Shown here piece by piece: positions 56,223-64,000 of a DNA stretch of 64,000 nt. A model generated the notes under the pieces. The model was given only the letters and a program-made list of their open reading frames with translations. It was not told the DNA's origin and ran no database searches. The stretch comes from Ancylostoma caninum (Eukaryota; Nematoda; Chromadorea; Rhabditida; Ancylostomatidae): contig JBAJFG010000367.1 in NCBI GenBank assembly GCA_037903475.1, positions 179,591-243,590 on the forward strand, given 5' to 3'. Numbering within the stretch: the stretch's first letter is position 1; each line of letters begins with the position of its first letter. The position numbers and the translations under genes were made by a program.

Positions 56223-57112
56223 GTAAGACTCCAATATTACATTTCTCATGCCGCCGACTCTTCTACAGATAAAAATGAAAGTTTCTTTGTTTTCTTCGTA
56301 AGCATGTATGTGTGCCCCAAATAGAAGTCCTGAGGTAATAACGGCTCCAGGCAAATCTTGTATGCAGACCTTCCAAGGGCCGACGGAGGTTATAGACTAC
56401 TTCCCACCCGAAGCTATCGATACCCTTATCGATTATATTGGTTTTACTGGCTTTTTGCTACTTTTGCTCAGCGGCTCACAGGCACATGTCCGCTGAGATT
56501 TTCCAATTCGTTGAACACTAATATGACGACTATTCTGCGCGGAGATATGGATTTATTGCTCTCATCAATTTTTCACTGCTTTTCCTCAGTGGTCAGTGAA
56601 GGTATGCTCAATGGGGTTTCCCAAAACGCCGGGAACGAATGTAGCGACCGCTTTGTAGATAAGAAAATAACGAATGACTGTTTGGTTTTGTATGATGACG
56701 GGTAAGAGTGGGTTTACTGGAGCACTCCGACTTGATGAACACAAGTACGGCTAGCATTCTCGTGAACTTACTATAAAATCAACCTCCTGTACTAAATCGC
56801 TGCTCCGTTTGTTGGTTTTTACGGATAAACTCTAAAAATTTATGGGAATGCTCAAATTGGTTTCCTATGGCGTAATATTTGACCAATTAGTGATATTCTG
56901 TTATCTAACTCGGTTTTCCTCTGTTTAACCCAGACTCGCTTGAGCTTCCAAAAAGATTAGTGCGTTCTGGTGAGCCCGGTGAACAGCCGTCGAATAGTTT
57001 GTTTCCAAATGTTTCACTTTCTGGTCTTCATGTAGAGACGAGAACAAGGACTAAGAAACATATACAGAAGAATGGTTCTTGATCTACTTTCCTTTTTAAA
57101 TTGACTGTTCAG
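56223..57112 (+). other. lin-2: lin-2 intron, 0.9 kb
   Basis: GTAAGA donor and GACTGTTCAG acceptor. It contains a plus-strand copy (56360-56456) of the interspersed family also at 20413-20505. Confidence 0.85.
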
Positions 57113-57211
57113 TTAACCGGAGCCTCGTGGAGCAAAATTTCGGAGCAAGCCCGTAATTTAGTGAGCCGCATGCTCACAGTGGATGACGGAGAAAGGATAA
57201 CTGCAAAGGAG
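57113..57211 (+). CDS. lin-2: LIN-2/CASK kinase domain exon (C-lobe, last visible)
   Basis: It starts in phase 0 after TGTTCAG and reads LTGASWSKISEQARNLVSRM then LTVDDGERITAKE, ending GAG|GTAAAT. Human CASK reads [20 protein letters not shown] and AERITVYEA in register. This is the subdomain X-XI region with the conserved Arg near its end. The next exon should open with ALxHPW; none was recognised before 64000, so the gene continues past the window or the following intron exceeds 6.7 kb. Confidence 0.96.
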
Positions 57212-57980
57212 GTAAATTCGGAAGCGTTATTCATTTCAGTCCAACCGTTGGAAGACAACGGATCACTATTGTTTTCTGATATCGTTCAGGATCGATGTTG
57301 CTCTAGATTGTTTACTAATTTTAAGCGAAACTACTATTTAAATGGGATTCTTCATTTCTTTCGGAAGATGGTATCTCGTTAGATCTATCACTTCTGTTCT
57401 ACTACGTGATTCGGTGGAAGAAGTACTGATGCTCAGATTATTGTTTTCAAAACGTAGTATTTTGTTCAATACCGACCCGAACTGACAGTGATAGAGTGGA
57501 ACTTAATGGCAGTTCGGAGGGAAATCTGATCCCACAGTACCCAGGAGCCTGAGCGCCAAAGCCCATCAAATTTCCCGCGTGCGTGCTGGGAACTAGTACC
57601 TCTATTCTGTTCGAAAGGGGGTCAAAATGAATCAAATCAAAACGAATGTTTTTTAATCACAAATTGGTTGGTTTCTGGCGATAGCACGTGTCTAAAGTCA
57701 TGTGATTGGTTAGGCACGTGTAGGCGAAGGTTCTCCACTGTTAGAATCATTCTAGTGAAGAATTGCGCGGAATGTTCCCCTTTGTGTGGAATTTTGGGCA
57801 TTTTTGTACTTAGTTGAGTTCGTAATCCTTATGTGTAACCTTATAATTTTCGGAACCGACTACACGTTCTACGAAAATTTATTTGTATTTGATATGTATG
57901 TGAGCTAAGAGTTAGATTTCAACGTACCAAATTCTCCTCCGTCATACATACCTATACTAGATTGTCGTTACCATGTTCCC
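57212..57980. other. lin-2: Start of the next lin-2 intron
   Basis: GTAAAT donor. No exon, RNA or repeat with clear ends was recognised before the LINE fragments. Confidence 0.6.
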
Positions 57981-57989
57981 CGGAATTTA

Positions 57990-58510
57990 ACATACCCTCA
58001 TCGTCTGCCGAAGCACTGTGCAATATGGTAACCTGTCATATGCTTTTTTAAATTCAAAAATGCGCCATGTCATAGCCCATTCTTCTCATTTTCATTCTTT
58101 TCCATCAGTTGATAAGCAATAAAAATGGCACTAGTTGCTGGTCAATCTGAAGCAAAGCCTCATAGATCCGATGTAGTTTCCATAATATCTCACGGTCGCG
58201 TGTCCTAAAGGCGTTCGTAGATCTTAATCGTATATGAGATGAGCTTTATATCTCTGTTTTTCGGCCAGAACCTCAGATCGCACCTTCATCCAAAGCTTCG
58301 CACTATGAAGTTGTCTTTGTACACTTATGGAATTTTCGATCTCATAACCTTGTGGTTTTAATGAAGAGCTTGGTCAACCACGGCATTTCTAGTTCTCCGA
58401 GTGACTTTCACGCTCTCACTGGGATGCCATCTGGAGCTGAGGCTTCTCTAACCTTCTCCTTCACAATCTTGCTAATCTGCTCCAAATCCATGGTGTTCTT
58501 TAGGGATGCA
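57990..58510 (-). pseudogene. RTE-type LINE reverse transcriptase fragment
   Basis: Minus-strand pieces in shifting frames read EQISKIVKEKVREASAPDGI then PVRA-stop-KSLGELEMPWLTKLF, followed by KLISYTIKIYERL (about 58205-58250) and KKAYDRLPY (about 58027-58052). These match, in order, the RTE-clade reverse transcriptase blocks usually seen as GPDGIP.E.WK.LGE, R.I.L.SHT.KI.ER and DLEKAYDRVP. The last contains the motif A region that holds a catalytic Asp. Stops and frameshifts make it non-functional. It copies RNA into DNA in active relatives. Only part of the polymerase remains. Confidence 0.75.
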
Positions 58511-59371
58511 TTTGACCCCAGACCCCCAACTAAGAGTGTGCTTTGCAACTAAGTATTTCCTCTATAATTTTGCAAATACTAATAGGCCTGAAGTAGGATG
58601 CATTAGTGGCAAGAGTTGTTTACAGATTGAGGTAATTATGGCTTTTTCCCCAAGAGAATATACATTTCCTGTGATGGGGATATATTGAGGATATGTGATA
58701 GAGGTTGGCAAAATTGATCAGCGAATTTTTTGAAGAAGAGATCCGGTATGCGATCGTTCGTGATTGAAAAGGAGCCTGTAGAATACTTCAAATATTTCCG
58801 GACATTGTTATATTCAATTATTGGGGCTGGACAGTAAGCTAAAGAGAGCGTCTCTACCTCTGAACATGAAGAACTAGGGATTTTGAAAGTACTTGCGAAA
58901 TATTCAGAGAAAGCATGGATTTGCGCGATTCCGTGAGAAATTCGTGACCAAAACTATCTTCTAGCGTGGAGGTACATTTTTTGCCCGGAATGCGTCGATT
59001 CTTCTGTGAAGATAGTTACCTCACGTTTTTACTTCCTGACATCTTTCGCTCTTTGTACTTCAGAAACCGTTTCAAATGATAATTTAGTTCATGACAAGTA
59101 TTTTCATACCTTTCGCATTAAGAGGGATCAGCTGCCTCCCGAAACAACCCATCCTTCTGATTAATGAGACCCTCAATGTGACGTGGGTAGTGAGCAAAGG
59201 ATTCTGCAGAATGCCTCAAAGGAACAAAGAGGATAATTAGCCTCAAAGGAACAAAGAGTTAGTTTATGAAGGACTTCGATTAAACGTGCATAAACATTGT
59301 CTAGGTGGATGTAGTTTGAGAAAAGCTTTAACCTATCAATCGTGGAGAGTTATCTTTTGATACTTTCAACG

Positions 59372-59420
59372 TGTGTCCGGACGGCTACTTTGTGAGAGTC
59401 AAAGTAACCGTCCGGACACA
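59372..59420. repeat. 49-bp palindrome
   Basis: TGTGTCCGGACGGCTACTTT, short loop, AAAGTAACCGTCCGGACACA: one mismatch in 20. It lies between the two LINE fragments. Origin unknown. Confidence 0.85.
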
Positions 59421-59439
59421 TTTTAATAGTGTTCATTGG

Positions 59440-60105
59440 TAATGGAAAAGTATGGTCAAAATTCCATAATTAGGGAGGAATTTCGTTGACAGAAGGGCAT
59501 TTTGAGGCAGACAAAATAACATAAAGAGTGGAAAAGCCACGACTAAGCAACTTGACGATTTGCCGGAGTCCGAATGAGCTGAAGAAACTGAGAAACTTGG
59601 CAGAGGACGAGTTCTTCGATCCGAAGGAATTCCAATCAACGTCCGTTGGATTGAAATATCCGAGTATAGTAACATCGTAATCGACTGAAGACAGGTCTTC
59701 TAATATTGAAGTGAGTTCCTTATCTTCCCGAACTCTGCTGGGGGTCTACAGACTAGGATGAACCTCCTAATGGGCTATCGATTCAGCATAAACATCGATG
59801 GCGAGTAGATCGAAAACTGACTGAGAATCATGTATAACTCGCTCACAAATGATGTGGTCGAGTATAAGGGCAGAGAAGCCACCTCCCTTTCCCTATCCTT
59901 TCTTTACGGAGGACAAAGTGTGGGAAATCCCCAGTTAGATCCGAATCGGAAAACTTGCTACTGAGCCATGTTTTAGTGATGAAGGCACAGGCAATAGGCA
60001 ACGGAATTCCAGTAGTTTACTTGCAATTTCAAAAGCAAGCAAAGTAGAGGCAGTGAGCCTTGCTGTGTTGGAGGCTATTTGTACCAGAGCCTTTGTTTTT
60101 TTTCG
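59440..60105 (-). pseudogene. LINE endonuclease domain fragment (CR1-like)
   Basis: On the minus strand, shifting frames read KTWLSSKFSDSDLTGDFPHF then VLRKERIGKGGGFSALILDH, VTILGYFNPTDVDWNSF, KFLSFFSSFGLRQIVKLLSR and ILSASKCPSVNE. These follow the order of an apurinic-type endonuclease domain in CR1/jockey LINEs: TxTWL, KGGGV, LGDFN, a FL.F..S.GL.Q block and a D.VL.S segment. The catalytic Asp of GDFN is Tyr here (GYFN), and frameshifts break the rest. The endonuclease nicks target DNA to prime reverse transcription. The clade differs from the RTE fragment at 58 kb, so two insertions are involved. Confidence 0.75.
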
Positions 60106-60630
60106 TAACTAGTGGCCCTGTGTGGAATTAGCTACCTCGACCGTCTTACTCTGCGTCCACTCGCTTCTCGCACTATTTTCACAGCTGAGAGGGCGATCAG
60201 CTCCTAACAGTGCGATGATCTCCTCTGTTGTCTTTACTACTGGCCATGGTTTCACATGAATGGCTTTTGCCAAGCTATGAAAATTTGTAATTCAAATATG
60301 CAGTTGCAATATTATGGTAGTAAATTGGGAATGCGCGCTAACTCTCTTTGTCTCAGCGACAGTGCTCCCGACTGCTGTTGTTAAGTATTTGATAAGACCT
60401 CAAACAGTAACTTGTGGCGCAATTTCTGATGTACGAATCATCAAATCATCTCCTTCTTTGTCGATTTTTAGTGAAATTCAAAAGTATGCATGCCGAAATT
60501 TTAAAATTTCCTTCACGTGTTTTATTTCGTTGAATGATGGAAAATCACAAAGAAGCAGTTCCACATGTCAGATAAAAAAAAATTGAGGGATCCCTCCACT
60601 ATATAGGTTTTTGTATGAGCCTAGGGAATA
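60106..60630 (-). other. Possible 5' part of the LINE; otherwise unassigned
   Basis: Directly 5' of the endonuclease fragment on the minus strand, weak coding resemblance continues (SNTARLTASTLLAFEIASKL, 60010-60080). Beyond about 60200 nothing is recognisable; the 90-codon plus-strand frame at 60314-60586 is probably chance. Confidence 0.3.
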
Positions 60631-60639
60631 AAGAGATCC

Positions 60640-60830
60640 ACAAAATTGGTAATAGGTCTTTGCCTAAACATAGGAAAGGGAGGTGATCCACGGGGTTGGT
60701 GCAATTTATGGGGTGGACGTGCATGTTATTGTATAGATTTTTGCCTAAGCTGAAGGAAGGTTGATCGATGAAGTGGAAGAGACACATGGATTAGGTGCAC
60801 AATTTCTTATCCTGATCCTAGCGATGGATT
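60640..60830. repeat. Two or three decayed units of the 82-bp satellite
   Basis: GGAAAGGGAGGTGATCCACG, GGGTTGGTGCAATTTATGGG and GTGCATGTTATTGTATAG match the satellite in order, about 11 kb beyond the main array. Confidence 0.75.
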
Positions 60831-61319
60831 GTAGGTAGTGGCCCGCTGTGAAAATGTTGTAACCCTTATGACTGTTCATAAATTTATGCAGAACCCTATA
60901 AAGCTGTTGCTTCAGAAGAATGTCTTTTTACCACAGTTATAAAAAAAATGTGGTTCGAATATTCGCTCGTTGTTATAGCTGAATATGACTATCACATCAC
61001 CACAAAAAAAATCAAATCGATAAAAGCACTTTTCAAGAGTTAAACAGATGATGTGTGTGAGATAGATGAGACAGCCGTGTACCACTTTTCCCTTAATGAT
61101 TCGTCCAGAAAAAAAAGGAGAGATTGTACAAGATGGAGAATGGGGAAGGGAAAGTTTTGTCCTGCCGTTAATTTTCTATCCTCACAAACGGGAGGGCATC
61201 CAAGAGTTGGAAAGAGACATAGGACAAGTGTATAACTCTCCTCTGGGTTTAATTCTATGCTCAGAGATGGGAGAAGATCAAGGAAATCTAAGGAAATGTG
61301 TGCAATCTTCTCTTGCGTA

Positions 61320-61625
61320 AGCTTAGAGAAGGGAGGAAATGCAAGGAATTGGTGAGAAACATGGGGCAGGTGTACAAATTCTTCTGAGAACTTTCGCCTG
61401 TGGAAGGGACCCTCGGGGCGATGAGATACATAATTGGGTATGGAACTCTCTCTTTGCGCTTTTGCCAATCTTAGGAACTCCACGGAGTGTTCGAGAAACA
61501 CGTGGTAAATGTACAAGTTCTCCTTTGAGATACGGTACAGGTGTATAACCTTATCTATCTACTTTTGTCTGAGCACAAGTCCTCGGAGTGGTGACATCCA
61601 TGAAGCGATTGTGCACCTTTATCTC
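61320..61625. repeat. Highly diverged satellite-like units
   Basis: GAAGGGAGGAAATGCAAGGA, ATTGGTGAGAAACATGGGGC and AGGTGTACAAATTCTTCTGA keep the satellite order with heavy change, and weaker units follow at about 80-90 bp intervals. Confidence 0.5.
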
Positions 61626-61824
61626 TGAATTGCGCAAGATGCGGCACTTCATACAACGGAGACTTTTCAAAAATGGTCAAAATCAGCTAGTTCTTTCTCA
61701 CCCAAGGAGAAACTGAGGGATAGTCTGAGGCAGTGATCAGAAAGGGACGAGCCAGATGGGTAAAGTAGTAGGTTATCAAAGTGTAGGAAGACAGATTGAA
61801 GAAAACTTTGAACACCAAGGTTAC

Positions 61825-62245
61825 CTGCAATTTTTTCGGATTTTCCCCACATTTTCGCGTGTAACTCGAGGGATTCTGCGATAAATCGCAGGGAAACCAG
61901 ACACATCGATGGAGAATCGCGCGTGCTATCATCAGTTTCACTCATGGAGCACTGTCTGCGAGCACAAGGGCGCTAGTCGTATTGCGTTCCCGGACTACAT
62001 TCCCATCCACCTCCCGCCCACCACGTTCTCCTGTACCAAAATTGCAAAACAAGAAAAATTAGAAAATTGCATAAAAACCAAGGTCGCCGATTCTCGGACT
62101 ATATGCACTATTGTTAGATGAGGACGTTCTTAGCGGTCAATCGCAAAACACCATAAAATCAGTAATGGCAGAAAAAATCGATATATGTATCAGGAACAAT
62201 CATGCCCAATGTTGCCAAACTTGCCAGATCGGACGGAATGGCGTG
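61825..62245. repeat. Second copy of the 50470-50890 segment
   Basis: It carries TTTTCCCCACATTTTCGCG, AGACACATCGATGGAGAATC, GAGCACAAGGGCGCTAGTCG and TTGCCAAACTTGCCAGATCG in the same order as the 50-kb copy, and also follows satellite-like sequence. It is diverged throughout, so the duplication is not recent. Confidence 0.85.
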
Positions 62246-62795
62246 ATGACAACGTGGCATGATCGCAACCGGTAGAATCACTTTTCGATCTCGCCCAAAT
62301 TCGAAAATTGTTTGAAATTCGAGTGTCACAGCCCGTCCCCCGTTCTGACTGCCATGGCCATGACCTTAAATGTACCCGGTCCTAAATTTGAGGGTTCCCT
62401 GAAAATCCGAGATGTCAACCCCCGAACTCACCTCCCATCGCAGCCCGTGCCTAACGTGAAAATTCCGACCCAGATTCGTCATGCCGTCCTTCTCCCCCGT
62501 CTATCTGCGATGGTCTCATGAAAATCCATGAGATCACCCCGACCCCCGCAAAAAACCCCCGTCCGGCGCGAGAATTTCAATCCCGAATCGCCATGGCCCC
62601 GTCTGTCCAGTCGCCGATTTCCAAATCGGACGCATCCACTGCCAACGGTGCTGAATGAAGGTAAAACAGTTGATTTGCGCTTATGGGATCCATGCTAAGT
62701 ATACGGTATTGTGCCAATCGTCACACGATCAGAAAACACCCCATACCCAAAAAAACCTTTAATAACGAATCCAGTTTTTATTATGTGATTGATTG
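62204..62795. repeat. Direct tandem repeat, unit 1 (longer)
   Basis: It starts CCCAATGTTGCCAAACTTGC, includes CACTTTTCGATCTCGCCCAA and ATGTACCCGGTCCTAAATTT, and ends AATCCAGTTTTTATTATGTG. Unit 2 (62900-63225) repeats all of these in the same order but lacks about 265 bp of the interior. Confidence 0.85.
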
Positions 62796-62899
62796 ATGAT
62801 GATCATATGGGGGAGATAGGCAAGGTGCAAGACCATGAAGGAAAATACCTTTCTACACCCAAATTCCCTAGACCGTCTTCGATTCAGGTACTAAGCATT

Positions 62900-63225
62900 C
62901 CCAACGTTGCCAAACTTGCCAGATCGGACGAGATGGCATGATGTCAACGTGACATGGTCGCAACCGGTGAAATCACTTTTCGATCTCGCCCAAATTCGAA
63001 AATTGTTTGAAATTTGAGTGGTCACACCCCGTCTCCCGTTCTGACTCCCATGACCATGTCCTTAAAGGTACCCGGTCCTAAATTTGAAAATCCCCTCCAA
63101 ATCCGAGATGTCAACACCCGAGCCCGCCTCGGGGACCAGAAAAAGAATAATTGTCACAGGACCAGAATACACCCCATACCCAAAAAACCTTTAATAACGA
63201 ATCCAGTTTTTATTATGTGATTGAT
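62900..63225. repeat. Direct tandem repeat, unit 2 (internally deleted)
   Basis: Same start, middle and end as unit 1. The unit junction is separated by about 100 bp of unrelated sequence. The shared end ATAACGAATCCAGTTTTTAT may be a common 3' end of a mobile unit. Confidence 0.85.
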
Positions 63226-63249
63226 CTTGAGGACTTCACTATCAGATCT

Positions 63250-63686
63250 TTAAAGGCAGCAAGAACCGAAATTCTTGACTCGGAGCTGAGGTGCGGTTGG
63301 TGAAGTACAGACTCAGCACATCACAAATGTAATACGAACACAAATAATGATGGCTTACCTGCAGAAAAAATGGAAACGTCGTCGCGAACACGCCTGGCTG
63401 AGTTCGCGCAGGTACGAGTTTTCCTCGGCGCTGAAGCCATTGCGACGCATCGTTTGTGGCAAAGGTAGTACAAAATACGTTCAGTTCGCAGGGTTTCGTG
63501 GTGGGACGCTCACACCTGACATCAGAGCACTCGTCCGCGAGCGAACACGGTCAGGCGTGTTCGCGACGAATGTTCCATTTCCTCTGCAGGTAAGCCATCA
63601 ATTTCTGTGTTCGTTTCTGCTGAGTCTGTACTTCACCACCCGCACCTCAGCTCGGGGTCGAGGATTTCGGCTCTTGCTGCCTTTAA
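63250..63686. mobile_element. TTAA-flanked palindromic MITE, copy 2
   Basis: TTAAAGGCAGCAAGAACCGA at the left and GGCTCTTGCTGCCTTTAA at the right, 437 bp, same internal blocks as copy 1 at 19478-19916 (ATGATGGCTTACCTGCAG, CGTCGCGAACACGCCTGGC, CAGGCGTGTTCGCGAC). The centre differs, including an insertion near 63500. Confidence 0.85.
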
Positions 63687-63807
63687 ATACAACATAAGCC
63701 TTGTTGTCATGATGCTTATTTTCGTTTAGTTCCCAGGATTGTTTCCATAAATCCTTGTCTCTCTTGCTTTCCTCCCTGATCATCGAGAATCTGAGAGATG
63801 TGATCTA

Positions 63808-64000
63808 TTAGGTTGTCCCATAATAAATGGCCGCAACCCAGTAACGAATTTTTGGAAGTTCATAGATCCATCAATACAGAAGCTAGATAGACAAACTTTG
63901 GACTAATATGAATGCATGACCTACTCTATCCATACCTTGAAAAGGCTTCCTCAATTACCCTTTCTATGGTTTCTGTAGACCAAATTGTACGATGAGGCAA
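63808..64000. mobile_element. Mariner-type terminal repeat, cut by the window end
   Basis: After TA comes TTAGGTTGTCCCATAATAAA TGGC, the style of a mariner-family left end. About 190 bp follow before the edge and no transposase is recognisable yet. Confidence 0.4.

Overview
This is eukaryotic DNA, most likely from a parasitic nematode (inference). The clearest host gene has small exons (57-184 bp), very large introns and standard GT-AG junctions. The rest is gene-poor and dominated by decayed transposons and private repeats. I see no bacterial operons, rRNA genes or CRISPR arrays. A strongylid (clade V) worm fits the lin-2 and vps-28 protein sequences and the mariner/Tc1/RTE/CR1 mix, but the species cannot be fixed by eye.

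The best-supported gene is the CASK/lin-2 orthologue on the plus strand. Six consecutive exons (28413-28596, 36983-37078, 40479-40561, 41808-41864, 56104-56222, 57113-57211) join in frame over five introns. They encode most of the CaMK-like kinase domain, from the helix C region (KHPH) to just before the HPW motif. The upstream Gly-loop/AVK exons and all downstream exons (L27, PDZ, SH3, GK) were not found. The longest intron (41865-56103, 14.2 kb) holds a mariner, two other TIR elements and a 4.4 kb minisatellite with higher-order structure. The only other confident host exon is the first coding exon of vps-28 (ESCRT-I) on the minus strand at 10470-10685; its other exons were not found.

Layout. 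0-3 kb: decayed hAT-like transposase, minus strand. 4-5.1 kb: duplicated, partly broken exon-like pair. 5-10.4 kb: mostly non-coding, with a LINE 3' end. 10.5 kb: vps-28 exon 1. 12-27 kb: MITEs, long palindromes, a 60-bp minisatellite and a nested 2 kb TIR element. 28.4-57.2 kb: lin-2 exons and transposon-filled introns. 57.9-60.1 kb: RTE and CR1-like LINE fragments, minus strand. 60.6-63.2 kb: decayed satellite units and a second copy of the sequence that flanks the main satellite. 63.25 kb: second copy of a TTAA-flanked MITE. 63.8 kb: a mariner-type end cut by the window edge.

No operon or pathway links the two host genes: LIN-2 is a membrane scaffold and VPS28 an endosomal sorting subunit. 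The rest is a record of several transposon families, all apparently inactive here. The least explained structures are the 7- and 9-unit higher-order satellite, the tRNA-like modules inside a long inverted repeat at 51.4-52.2 kb, and the exon-like duplication at 4-5 kb.
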